From Branchiostoma floridae (lineage: Eukaryota > Chordata > Leptocardii > Amphioxiformes > Branchiostomatidae): DNA of 64,000 nt. Position numbers and translations under genes: made by a program. This document shows positions 1-11,776 of this stretch, one piece after another (the stretch's first letter is position 1; the number at the start of each line of letters is the position of its first letter). The stretch spans positions 14,529,559 through 14,593,558 of the forward strand of contig NC_049981.1 of NCBI RefSeq assembly GCF_000003815.2, given 5' to 3'. The notes below the pieces were generated by a model. That model searched no databases and had not been told where the DNA came from. It saw only the letters and a list, made by a program, of their open reading frames with translations.

Positions 1-2433
1 GATTATCATTCCTTCTTCATTCCGTCTTCACGCAGGGCTAGGACTAACATACGAGGGCTTTATTTTTTGGAATCTCACCTAAGTCCCTACTTGGCATCTC
101 ACTCACCTCTTCCGACAACAGTTTAGCCTTGCTCTAATGCGGATGTGTGGAGTAACAGACAACAGGGTGAGATTAGCACTGATCTGTGGAACACGGTCTC
201 CCTGCATGACCTGCCTGACACAGAATCAAACTACTGTCCGACAGTCAATGTTCGCCAAACGTCTTTTGGAGGGGGACCGGAGGGGGTTAGGGTGCCCTGC
301 AAGTTACGAAAACTACGAAGATTTATTGGCTCAACAGCGACCTTCATACTTTCAAATACAAAATAAAAGTACAAAGTAAGTCTTACATTTCTACTTGATT
401 AATCAAAGCTATCATTAGTAAATTTATAAGTGACGTTTTAATCAGGTTGGGCTAGTCGTGGCTTTCGGTATCTTTTCTACTAAGCAATCTTTTACGCATT
501 TATAATTACACATTACTAATCTCAGTCCATATCCATGGCTATACTTTATCAAATAGCATATTTCGGAGTCATCAAAAGGCAGTCTTCACTTTATGTCTTC
601 GCCCAACAAAACATTAAAAAGATGAGTAACTCCGCGTCATCACACCCACACACTGTCAGTCTATTGAAACACATGGAGTACTTCTTGTGCTCAGAACAAA
701 GGAGACGACCTTACTGACATTCTAGGATAATAGAATCATGACTCAGAAAGGCCTGCTCAATCTTTTACGACTTATGGTGATTATAATGCGCATTCATCTT
801 CTAAATCTTAGTCCTACCATTCGGCATACCTTCTATGGGTAGGTAATTCTTCTAAGTACTGCGTAGTCATCTCCAACCAGACGCCTTCACACACATACAT
901 GCATGTAGTCCCTTATTCGTGACACTAAATACCCATAGGTACTAGATTCCCTTAAATAGGTTACACATGTTTGTCTTAGTGCTTTTGGGGCTTGACTTGA
1001 AGCTATTACTGGCTTACTGAGGTGCCACACAAGATGGTGAAGTAAGCCTGTCTTTTGAACTCCAAATTTGATATTTTTCTATCAGTAAGAAACTATGAAT
1101 GGAACTCTTGGGTGCCTTAAGCGCATCTTTGCATATTGTCACACTGGATCATCGTTATCAGCCTTCAGAAGACTTGGATATATTCCTTTTCTGTGCTTGT
1201 GTCAACGTGCATTGTCTTGAGTAGGTAGAAACGCTGAGCAAACGAATTGTTTCAACGTTACACGGTCTTACATTATCGACTTTTGTAAATAGTACAAACA
1301 ATTGTATACTACGCCAAAACGCGTAATGTTGATTTATACAATGACTTTGACTGGCAATAAATGTAATCATTAAATCACAAGTCTTTGTAATAGCGAAGCA
1401 TAGCCTTGTGATTACTAGGTTATGTGTCATCATAATTTCCAATCAAGGACAGCATTGCATATATATAGTTATCCTTTATGAATGAACATTTAGACTTAAA
1501 TACAAACTACACAAAACCGAAGGACACCATGCAACAAGAGACGATGAAATCAAACAGGCTTAAGCTTATGGTACCGACATGCCTGTCGTTGATCTTGTCC
1601 ATTGTCAGGGAGGATACGCCACACAAAACGGGGATTACGTGGCTGTATGCATGGTTTATGTTGGAATGATAACTGCCAATGAAAACAGGGAACACAAAGA
1701 GAGAAGTACTGTACTACACTGCCTCTATTTTACCAATGAAAACATTGGGAGGAACATATTGGACAAGACTCGTACTACCTGGAACCAGTAAAACACAGCA
1801 CAAAAGGAAGGGGCGTTAAATAAATATTAGCGAGACCTTTGATTGAACATGTTTGTTTAACAGAGATGCATTTTTTACAAGTCCGGTACTAAATGCTAGA
1901 ATGTACTTTCACAGGCTTGGCATGGGCGCCATCTTGGTTCAAATATGGAGGAGGGTATTGTAAATGATGTAAAGGACTTATGGGTTACACATTTGTTCTT
2001 ACAGCACTGATTATGATATTTCTTACATTAATGTCTTTGTAATTATGTGTTGAATAACATTGGGCTTTTCTTCTCTCATTTCTATCTGAATAACATCATA
2101 TGATTTCCATATTAAGCTTTAATTAACGATCTTCAATAAAATCAACAAAATCAGGAAATCAATCGATCAATCAATCAATTAATTGAGTAACCAACGCACA
2201 AATCAATTACACCAGAAATCACAAAATAGCTAATTGACCAGACAGATGTAAAAACAATAAACTGCAAGTGATCATCCAATCAAATGACAATTATTGTTAT
2301 GATCAATATAATGTTCAGATAGATAATATTTAAAAAACAATCAACTGCAAATGATCTTTTAATAAGCCAATCAGTTGGTTGTTATTGCTTCCCCATTAAC
2401 GTAATGTTTTGTGTGGTTTTCTTGTGTTTACAG
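1..2433. other. No recognised gene; AT-rich sequence upstream of a membrane-protein gene
   Basis: I find no exon that I can support here. Short open frames around 137-379 have no recognisable domain and no clear splice sites. A short imperfect AATC tetranucleotide run lies near 2150-2190. Because the first supported downstream exon (2434) begins in phase 1, the membrane-protein gene must have further exons upstream, either in unrecognised sequence here or before the window. Confidence 0.5.
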
Positions 2434-5400
2434 ATAGAACAACCTCCCAGCCCACCACACAAACGACTAAGCCAGAAACGACTAAGCCAGGTATACAATT
2501 CGTGACCGAAATTGCACTCAAAGCATGCATGAAAAATAATATTTTCTTGGCTTACGTATTAGCCGTAGTTACGTATCAACAACGTATTTAGTGTAGTCAT
2601 TTAGTATCCGTTAGTAAATTGACCTCTGTACCTGGTTGTCCAACGGGGAAATCATATTCCCCCCCAAACTCCTTGAAATGTATTCCCCGAGAGCTATGAC
2701 GTCATGCATGAAAAGACTTTAATAAGTATAATTGGATATACCAATGACAAATTCATATTACAATGGAGTGTCATCGAAGAAGGATGGAGAACGGATCGGT
2801 CAATTTTTGGAGAAAGTGCACAGGAGCAATTTCAGTGGATCTCTCGTCGAAAAAAGAAAAAAAATCCGGCAACGCTATATGCCAGCAAGCGTGGGCATAG
2901 TGGTGCATATTTCTAAAAGCGCACGCGTATTTTGTGCATTAATATTTGCCCTAACTGGCTTTACTAATGTTACCTTTGCTTCCACGGTGTTGCTTGCTCA
3001 TTTTCTTTAACAATGTATGTATACACATTATCTAGCACAACATAGTTATAGATGCTTTTGAGTAGGATTTCTACTATTTCGAAATACATACTATTAATAC
3101 TTCTCTTTCACTGTGAAAATGAAGACATCCTGTTATTCTTTTAATACATTACAAGGCATACTGATTAACATGCTCCAATCAGTTTGAAAAATTGCACTAT
3201 GACCCTCCGAGTATTCTGATAAATATTCATCCTATTTGGGCCAATTTCTACTATATTTTACTCCACAGAAGATTCTGGTACAGACTCCTGTAGTTGTCTA
3301 ACTGTTCTTTATCGTTCACCCAATAGGTGGTGTGGAGGATACTCCCAAACCCCAGACCACAGACAGTACAGGGCTGGTGGTGGGGTTGGTACTGGCACTG
3401 TTGGCAGCCATAGTGGTGGCCGGTGGAGTCATCTACTATTGCCGGAATAAGGGCAGTGGCAGCAGTAAGTAATGTACAATATCTTGTCCAAATGGTTATA
3501 CAAATTATTTGCAATTAAGGTTCTCTCATAATGGAAATGTCGTCAAAACTTGACAAAAATGTAAGTTATGATGCCAGAATATGCTAAGGGTACAAACGAT
3601 ACAATAACGCAGTTTTATCAATATTGTCAGTTATAAGTAAGTTATCTGTCCGAGGTGCATCTAAATTAGATGCGAGAGAGGTGCATAAATCGAAATGTAT
3701 GCCAATTAGACATAGCCTGATGCAAAGTTAGCCTGGCTTTATTTAAAGCTTACAGTTGATAACTTTAGGTAAGGGGGCCTAGAAAAGACGAGGAAAACAC
3801 TTCATCCAATCATTCACTCGCGTCCAATTAGAGGGAGTGGTGCCCTACAGTGCTATCCCACTGGGGCGGAGAACTGGCAGTCTTGATCAAACACTGCAAC
3901 AACACCGACAATGTTGTACCATGTGGGAGGGAGGGGCGCAAATACTTATCCTGCAAGCATTGCAAACATGTCTCCTGGTTTGAAAGATATGTTTGCTCTG
4001 CATTTCGGATTTGAGTTATATGCTTTTAGTAGTATGACTCTATATTCCGGTACAAAAATATCCGTTTTCCCACCCCACATCAACATTGAATTGGACATGT
4101 TTAAACGAAACATAATGGATATAATGGATATAAACCACAAGGGCGCATGCTGTTAAAAAAACTAGATGCAAGGACAACGCATGATTTCGCCATCCTAATG
4201 TTTCCAATAGCAATAGATAATCTATATTTTCTACTTCTGGCCCAAAAGACAAACAGAATCTGCCATTTGTGTTCCCTTTCTTACACAGTACACACCAATT
4301 AAACACACAATCTCCCCAATGCAACGCCGTGCCTAGTGCAAACGCTATTGTTTCGATCGAACAGAAGGAAGTATTTGCCCAAACAGAAGTTGACGCCTCT
4401 TGATAAAAGCAAAGTTTGGAGGATAAGCGGAACATTGCAGGGCCCATTTCCCACAATGTAAGGGCGTTTATCCCCCATTGCTTTTGCAACCACCACCAAG
4501 TTGTTGGGTATTTGCTTCAGAAGTGGACAGGTGTGTTCTATGTGTGTTCTTCTAGTTTAGACTCACTAAAAGATGTGGTGAAAGAGCTGGTTTTACGGAC
4601 GTTAGCACATTGAGGGAACGTCAACAATAAAAGAACGGCAGCGATGTTTGTGTTCTCTCGGTCCTTTAGCTGGGAGTATTTTGGCGTAACCCACATGCTT
4701 TAGGATTAGGTCCCACTTCCCAACCCGGGGCCCGGACGGGTAGCTTTTGGATACAAAATAGGATATAAAAGACAAAAACACACAGAACGAAAACAAAATT
4801 AGTCATGAGCATAATTTGTAAATATTTCTTGGTAAACACTTTTATTTTTCGTTTCCGCAAACGTCGCGTCTGGCCATTGGCCCCGGTTTGGAAATGGCAC
4901 CTAAGCCTAATATTGAAACAACTCTATGCATTCAAGATTTTCAAAGTGACATTCAAAGCTTCATCAGTGAAACCTACTTAGGTTAAATCGACTCACAAAA
5001 GTCAAGAAAACATTCCCGTATGATAGAATGTTCAATACAATTAAAAATGCCATGTTAATTGAACATAGAGAATTAAACTATTACACACAACGAATTCAAG
5101 CTCTCAAAAGGCATATCTCTTCAGCTCTGAACAGCAGTTTCCCGATTTGGGAGTCAAAGATGAATTATTGCTTTCTGCTTTTTTATTATACAGTTGTTGT
5201 TGTTGTTGTCTCTCTAACCGCTTCAGTTTGTCGGTATGTGGTCACATAAAAAGCTTCGTGCTAAAATAAGTCATGCTTTGTCAAAATTTTTAAAAAGATA
5301 TGTCAGATGTCACATGCAGAAATGACAAAATTTCCAACACCAAAGAAATCTTGTCATGTAAAGTACAACATTTATTTTTCTCTTTTTTCCTCAGGTAAAA

Positions 5401-6472
5401 AGGCGGACAAGAAGACCAAGCAGCAGTCTGCGGGGTCACAGAGGTCAGTGACCCTCTGCTCTTACAAGACCGTGCAGCTATGACGTTTGCAGTTTCAACG
5501 GAAACTATGATTTGAATGTTGATTTTTTATCATGAAAAGATTAACCTTCTTTTGAAGTTGATTCAAGAAAGAACAAATCGGTTCTGAAATCTAGCGCTAT
5601 CTTTGCATTTTTTATCGAAATCAAAATTATATTTTACAACAAACTGACCGCTTGGGCAGGCTAATCAGCACTATGGACAAACACGTGACGTCATATTGAC
5701 ACGCTGACCAAACGACAGCTGAGGGACATTTCCTGTTGCTATGCGACGAGCAGACCATAACTTTAATGCCTCCCTTGACATTCTCACTGACTTTCTGACG
5801 GACACTGAATGACCTTGACCGACAGCTGACCGACAATGACCCCTGACGAGCGTCTGTGTCGTCTGACGGGCTCGCTTCTCTCCCAGCAGGCATGCTGACA
5901 TGGAGGCGGGAACGGGCCGGCCGGAGAGCTGGGAGGCGCCAAAACCCAGGAACGACTCGCCCAAGAAGAGGGCGGGGGTGTTCGACACCACTGATGTTGT
6001 GGTACGTAAAATTCAGCCAAAATCTGGAAACAGAATCTTAGAAATCTTAGAAAATGAACTGTAGTATCTTTTACGTAAATCTAGCCAAAACCTGATAGAC
6101 TTTTATCTACCTGAAATTCAGACTGATTGAGTTTTTGTTTATTTTCATATATACAAATGCATATCTGAATAGATGTTAGAAAAAGTGTGCACGTGTGGCT
6201 AGCAGAATGATACTCATTAAATCAAAAGAGAGGGGGTAAAAAGATAATGCCTTGTATACATACAACAAAAGGGATGGATTGTCAGAAGAATCTAATTTTT
6301 TTAAATATTTGATAAAAGTGTCTTTACATTTCAACGTGACTAACGTTCGAGTTCTCGTTCCTAGGGTCCAGGCGATGACGACTTGGACTACTCGAAACAG
6401 GACATCAAGCCCCCGGGGCCTGATGGGAAAAATGGCGTCCACGACAAGAGAAATCTAGACGGATATGTTTAA
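2434..6472 (+). CDS. Single-pass membrane protein, C-terminal exons (5' part not seen)
   Basis: Five exons join in consistent phase: 2434-2490, 3327-3464, 5395-5443, 5890-6001 and 6365-6472, the last ending in TAA. They encode, in order, a Thr/Pro-rich stalk (TTSQPTTQTTKPETTKPG, mucin-like and probably O-glycosylated), one hydrophobic helix of about 23 residues (starts GLVVGLVLALLAA, ends IYYC), a Lys-rich stop-transfer segment (RNKG, then KKADKKTKQQ) and a polar cytoplasmic tail rich in Asp, Lys and Pro, ending LDGYV. The arrangement fits a type I surface receptor or adhesion protein, but the ectodomain is not visible and I cannot name the family. The acceptor at 5885-5889 is a CAGCAG tandem, so one residue may be optional. 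An AATAAA lies about 30 nt after the stop. Confidence 0.72.
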
Positions 6473-6501
6473 TGTTAATGTGGCTTCCAAAGCTCAATCC
6501 T

Positions 6502-6507
6502 AATAAA
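6502..6507 (+). terminator. Poly(A) signal of the membrane-protein gene
   Basis: AATAAA lies about 30 nt downstream of the TAA at 6470-6472. A second AATAAA at about 7868 could serve a longer 3' UTR. The use of either is inferred. Confidence 0.4.
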
Positions 6508-8400
6508 TTCTGTAGCAGGAAGTTTTGTATCATAGTTTTGTTATCGTGTGTAACCTTGATTAATTGACATTTCATCAGTGAAAATGTAATTTTGTATGTT
6601 GTTCCTTTATCTAATTGTCGTCGCTGTTGCAAGCGAATACGTTTTCTGCATTCTGATTAGAGTTTAGAGTGGAATTTCATGGAAGCAATTGCATGCATGT
6701 CGACGTAGTACATACATTTTATTTGTCTCCCATGACGTTTTATGTTGAAGTGTACGATTAGCATTGTTAAGATAGTTAAAAGAGACTGTAATGATATCCC
6801 TTATATCGCCGTCCGAACCACTTGATATAGAACGTTAGTGGAATTCTTGATATTGTTTTATATTTGGGCCGTGAGTTGTAAAATTGTAACTTGAGTTGAA
6901 AAATTGGCATTTGGAGATATCAGAACTTCAGCGCCCTTGATATCATATGATATCGTTTCTTGCAATTCTCGCGATAAAATATCTATGTTTTTTTCTTTCT
7001 TTTAATCTTACATTTGATACGAACTTCAAAACAATATTTTGCATTCATCAGAGGCTTGATATGTTACGTAATCACATAAACTTAATCAATATCTAATAAT
7101 CAAAATCCTATGCAACTATATGGTATGTGACGTCATGTAATGTTATATTCAATCGTTATATTAGATCATTGTTATGACTTAACGTCATTGTAAATTATGC
7201 TATTTCTGTGCCTTTGTGTTTGTGCTGTTTATTATTCCAAGAGAACCTTGCATTACATGTCTTTTGTAAAAGACCACTGTTGATTGATAGCAAATAATAA
7301 TACGAATATAAATTCCAAATCTTAACGTAATACTGAAGAGCTTAAATTCCGTATACGTAGTATCATGTTTGAAAAACTTGGTACTATGATTAGTAGTTGC
7401 TTCCTGTAGTTTGTATTCTACAAGTGAATGTATTGAGGGCCCAAGTAGTGTGAGACATTTGTAAGAAGTGATGTCATTTTCGACAGCAAATTTCACAAAG
7501 CTGTTGTTATTTCACCAGCTATTGTTAATTCTGTCCATCTGTGAAACATCTGAAAAATAATACAATGAGGCAGCTTCCCAGACCACTTGTTTTAAGCCAG
7601 TAAAGTAATCTTTTATGTTCTTACCAGTTAGGACCCTTCATATCCTTGTTTTAATCTTACATGAGTGTTATGAAGTACATACTTGTAGACTCACTTCAAA
7701 AATCGGATCTATTTTTTTAAACAATAGAAAAATGAAGTGGTCGGAGATTACAAAGTAGATGTGATGTACGTTTCGTTGTAATGAAGTGTAGTTGAGATGA
7801 TGCTTTACGTTAGCCTGTAGTTAAAGTGACTGCTGTTGTATAAAGTTAAGTGGAGTTCTTGGTAAAGAATAAAGCAGCCCGCTTTTTTTTTTATAAAGCC
7901 GCCACCTGCTTGGCTTCTGTTGCTTAGCATCTTCTTACATAATTCCCCCAGGTCACATATATCCGCCACCTACAGATATGTGTCTAAAAGGATCTCGAAG
8001 CCTGCATGCTGCACTATAAATGTGTTTTTGAAGTGAATGTTATATGTAGCCCTAACGATCAATGTTTATGGAGGATATGTGAAGTGCGATTTTGATCCCA
8101 GGATGATTTGATGCTAATGTCTACCTTACATTTGCACTCTATAATCACATGTAATCTAAATAGCAACTAAAATTTAATAATCAATATGGTTCAAATCCAG
8201 ATGGATTTTTTCCCCGTTTTTTTTTTCAATGGACGTTTGTCATCGGGGCCATGTTGAATCTTGTTTAAGGTACAAAAAGAAACGTTTCTCTTTTTTTCTA
8301 AAATTTCCTGTAATTTTGCAAAACCTTTCTCAAACATGCCAGTCTCTTGTTTGTCCAGTCACGGTGTAGAGCTACCAACCTATCACCAAGGAAACAAAAA
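6508..8400. other. No gene seen; possible long 3' UTR and intergenic AT-rich DNA
   Basis: No exon-like frame with splice sites was found. An alternative AATAAA at about 7868, followed by a T-rich run, could end a long 3' UTR of the preceding gene. Confidence 0.4.
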
Positions 8401-8965
8401 TGACAGGTTTACGTGTAAGGCCAGATACTTGAAAACCAAACAACAAGGTCATTCGCTCTTTCGTTACCAATTAGGTCCTTACATTTCCAAAGGCTGGAAA
8501 AGTGACACAAGGATTGGAGCACATTGTTTAGAAATTGAAAAGGGTCGTCACAAAAATGTACCATGCCAGATGAAAAGAGAATGTGTTCCATATGCAAAGA
8601 CAGTATTGAAGATGAATATCATTTCCTGATGATATGCCCTTATTATAATGAAGAAAGGAAAAAGCTATTGACCATATGTAACAACATTACCTAAAACAGA
8701 CTGAGAAATATTCAATGTACTTCTATCATGTCCCGACTCCATATATGTCCACCTTGGCTAATATATATACATAACGGATCCGTTAACAGTTACTGCTATG
8801 CAAAAGAGAAGTAGTGTTCTGACAATGTGAAATACACTATGCCGCCATATTTTCTGTTATGTTAGATTAGTATACTGTTGTAGATATTTTGTAGTTGTTA
8901 ATAATACGTCATTTGCCACACATTGTACTTGTTACAATCGTTGCGCAATAAACCCGACTTGACTT
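8400..8965 (+). mobile_element. Non-LTR retrotransposon relic: 3' end of the reverse-transcriptase ORF and tail
   Basis: Around 8509-8550 the sequence encodes RIGAHCLEIEKGRHKN. After a frame change, 8578-8695 encodes a Cys/His segment (CSICKDSIEDEYHF, then CPYYNEERKKLL) ending at a stop. This 'C-x2-C ... H-x4-C' tail after an '(R)I.AH.LEIE.GR' block is typical of the C-terminus of LINE-type polyproteins. AATAAA at about 8947 and a short CTTGA-type repeat (gacttgacttg) mark the 3' terminus. The frame change and the lack of an upstream RT domain show it is dead and 5'-truncated, as usual for LINE insertions. Confidence 0.7.
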
Positions 8966-9149
8966 GTGAAGTGCCCTTATATGGCAGGTGGCGGGTCGTT
9001 GTACTGCTCTGTCACTGAAGTGGACTTTGGCTCCTCCCTAATGTATAGTATGTCAAACAAGTGGTCTCTAGCTGTTATTGTTTAAAAAAAATCAATACCC
9101 ATCGAACAAGAAAATGTCACTTACTTATAAACTTTGCAATGCTGTCTTT

Positions 9150-9300
9150 TTCATTGACAATTAGCATTTTTCTCTTTCATGTCTTTTAGATTTTTTTTAC
9201 CGTAAAACGAGTTGTTGTTACCTTGATACAAATAGTAACGACCCTTTTGAATTTCTAAACAATGTGCTCCAATCCTTAGTATTGTTATGCTATTAGTTAG
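9150..9300 (-). mobile_element. Second, inverted fragment of the same retrotransposon
   Basis: On the minus strand the segment encodes RIGAHCLEIQKGRYY, the same block as in the copy at about 8509-8550. Bases 9238-9277 are the reverse complement of about 8509-8548 with very few differences. It is a short fragment in opposite orientation about 0.7 kb away, so the two could form a hairpin in RNA or promote inversion. Confidence 0.65.
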
Positions 9301-9480
9301 TTTACTAAAGACTTCACAGTTCTTAACACCTAACATATAAGGTTATCTAAAAATATTCTAAAATAGATATATAATGTAATATAATACAGCACAGGGGCAA
9401 AAATGCAAAAGGCACGGGATATGATAAGAAGTAATAATTTCCCTCTGCAACCTCAGAGCTTGCCAATGGGGAGCTGGGAA

Positions 9481-9497
9481 AGGTCAAAACATGACCT
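9481..9497. promoter_or_regulatory. Perfect inverted repeat of nuclear-receptor half-sites, 5-bp spacer
   Basis: AGGTCA at 9481-9486, spacer AAACA, then TGACCT at 9492-9497. AGGTCA is the canonical nuclear-receptor half-site. Inverted repeats with a 3-bp spacer bind oestrogen-type receptors; a 5-bp spacer is less usual. The site is just upstream of the DHFR relic. Function is inferred from sequence only. Confidence 0.35.
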
Positions 9498-9501
9498 GGC
9501 T

Positions 9502-9535
9502 TTTCCCGCCATTTTTAATTGTGTCGACTTTCGCG
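9502..9535. promoter_or_regulatory. E2F-like sites upstream of the DHFR relic
   Basis: TTTCCCGCC at 9502-9510 matches the E2F consensus, and TTTCGCG at 9529-9535 is a second candidate. E2F sites near the start of DHFR genes are a known feature of animal DHFR promoters, so these may be the remains of the original promoter. The sites are seen; their role is inferred. Confidence 0.4.
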
Positions 9536-9579
9536 TTAGCTGCACCTGAAGACATCGGTATTTCCTTATCACTCCCTCC

Positions 9580-9718
9580 TTGGCTGCGTGTAACAACGTT
9601 AACATGGGCATCGGCGTGGACTGCTGTCACAGAGTCTACTTAACCAGGGTATACAAGGACTTCCACTGTGATACGTTCTTCCCCAACATGGACGATACCT
9701 TTAAACTTGTCAGGTCAG

Positions 9719-9796
<78 letters not shown>

Positions 9797-10041
9797 TGTT
9801 TCTGTGCATTTGTGTGTTACTGTTATTGTTAATATACATAATGCAGCATATCAAGTTGTCATACATCCTCAGTCATACAATTTTTTTCTGCGGGGCAGAA
9901 AAGTTGCAAAGAATTAGGAAAGGCTTTTCTGAATTGTATTTGTGCTGTTTGTTTCCATTTAGTGAACCCACAATACCTTCAGAGATGCAAGAAGAAAATG
10001 GCATCGAATATAAGTATGAGGTGTATGAAAAGGTTGCATGA
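9580..10041 (+). pseudogene. DHFR: Dihydrofolate reductase relic: N-terminus fused to the last two exons
   Basis: Dihydrofolate reductase reduces dihydrofolate to tetrahydrofolate with NADPH in the cytosol. Two blocks read like DHFR: 9580-9713 and 9963-10041, joined by an intron with good sites (CAG/GTCAGTG ... TTTAG). The 3' part is diagnostic: HRVYLTRVYKDFHCDTFFP, then EENGIEYKYEVYEK near the stop. The start of the first block (LAACNNVNMGIGVD) resembles the DHFR N-terminus with its Met20/'MGIG' loop. It runs straight into the C-terminal exon, so roughly 110-120 residues (substrate site, most of the NADPH fold) are missing. No upstream in-frame ATG exists before the Met of MGIG; a stop lies at 9547. 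The intron is kept, so this is not a processed copy. An internally deleted pseudogene is the best reading; a misassembled real DHFR is possible. Confidence 0.62.
9724..9794 (+). repeat. (GT)n microsatellite, about 35 units
   Basis: A nearly pure GT run of about 70 bp lies in the last intron of the DHFR relic, starting about 10 nt after its 5' splice site. It gives spurious Cys-Val or His-Thr reading frames on the two strands. Confidence 0.95.
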
Positions 10042-10250
10042 GACCAGGCCCTGTATGCTACCTTGAGGAACACAGCGATCATGAAATGGCCACATTGCTC
10101 TGCTGTGTACAGGTGTTATAACTTTCAGTACTGTAAATCCTATGCTTAAGAACAGCTCGTCGATGAAGGCTAGACATGCAGGTTATAGGATGCGCCAAGT
10201 AGTAGTTACTCAAGCAACTGGATATGGTTTTGGAAACGGTGAGATGTTTC

Positions 10251-10385
10251 AGATAACATCCACTACCCTTTTTCCGTGACACTAGGCAGATCTGCTGCCG
10301 AGCACTCTAACTATGAAGTACAATAGTACAGATCTGCTCAGTGTTACTGACGAAAGGTAGTGGATGCTACCTGTTATGTCTGATC
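10251..10385. repeat. Inverted repeat (hairpin) with arms of about 45-55 bp
   Basis: The left arm, about 10251-10296 (contains ACATCCACTACC and CAGATCTG), is mirrored by the right arm, about 10329-10385 (contains CAGATCTG and GGTAGTGGATG). The loop is about 30 bp. It is probably a small foldback element; nothing shows that it is transcribed. Confidence 0.6.
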
Positions 10386-11776
10386 ATTTCCCAAATTATA
10401 TTCGTTTGCTTGGATAACGACTATTTGGCAAAAGTGAGTGCAAAACTTTTCTGAAAAGCCTTTGGAAGTTAATGGTTACTGCTTAAACCTAAAAAATTAA
10501 TGAGTATTCGGTGATCATTTAATGATACTGCTGATATAGCCTTGTACATTATGGACTTGGTGAACCCTGACAGACAATTTTTACTATGGAGGACATAGTA
10601 GTGGCCTAGAAGATGTGGTACATGTATTTGAAGTAGAATCTAATTATACAAGTTGTAAGATACACAATGTATGTTGACCCTTGACATGAAGAGGTCAATG
10701 TTTTCCCATCAGGAAAGCCATCACAAGGAATCATGTTTTGCTTGTTTAAATATGTTAGATGCTTGTCGACGTAGCATGCTTAGAATTAAATCACGATTAT
10801 AGCAGCCCGCCCGTCACATTTCTATGAAGTACTACTAATACTGTTGTAATGGTGTAGTATAAACTTATCGTATCTCGTCTTATAATTTCTGACTCTATAG
10901 AGACAATGGGGTATTTCATTCACAATTTGTTGCTGAAAATGCTGATTTGAATATATATTGCAGAGACGCTTTATTTGGTGTTGGACTCTTATTTGACCCT
11001 TATCAATATGTAGTTTTAGCAAAGGCCTGAGAGTAGCATGTTGTGTTGTACTGAACTAGGGGTGGGTACTGGTACAGGTATGGTCCAGGTCCAGAGGATC
11101 AGGTCCTGTTTGTACCCAACAGTAAGAAAAGCAATTGTAAATTGGCGTGAATATTTATTCTTGATAACACATTTGTCTCTTTTTTTTTTACAATGTACAA
11201 AGACACACACACATATATTGTACATATATACATGAATTGTATACACACACTATCTTCAGTCATGGTGTAGTGGACTCAAGTATTTTACATTCATGAAGGA
11301 AGCTACGTAGCATTAAAATCCATTTTAAGTTGTGTTTTGACATTGATGCTGTTGCAGAGATGTTAACGTTGGTATCATTTTTGTCGGCCACATATAATTT
11401 ACAACTTACAATGGTGCTTAGTACATTTCCTTTCAATGCCGATATAAGGAATTCTCACACTGACAGCATGTGTGACCAATGCGTACACAGCTTTACAACA
11501 CTAGATACTACCATCGTACATGCATATATCTATGCCTGGCAACCAATTGTTATTTGACTTAACAGAAACTGCTTAAATTGCGTCCCCTTGCTGCGCAGTT
11601 GCTATAAGGTCTTTGCGACCTAAGATGCACTTGATTCCTTCATTTTCCTTTTTCATCGTGGCTTCAAGTATGCATCGCTTTCATTTTTTTATGTTCAATG
11701 TGTTTCTGATATTCTATTCCAAACATCAAACGTGAGTAACAAACACATAGATTTTTTTGCCTCGCCAATAATATAT
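10386..11776. other. Intergenic; nothing recognised
   Basis: No exon with coding similarity was seen. Short CA/TA-rich runs occur near 11200-11250. The stretch lies downstream of both the DHFR relic (+) and the giant reading frame (-), so it may contain their 3' ends. Confidence 0.4.

Noticed and set aside
137-379. Overlapping small frames near the window start
   Set aside because: No splice borders, no domain and no continuity with the exon at 2434.
2697-2704. TGACGTCA palindrome inside an intron
   Set aside because: A single isolated 8-bp site is expected by chance at this scale and has no promoter context.
9636-9917. Cys-Val and His-Thr repeat 'proteins' over 9720-9795
   Set aside because: They are translations of the GT microsatellite.
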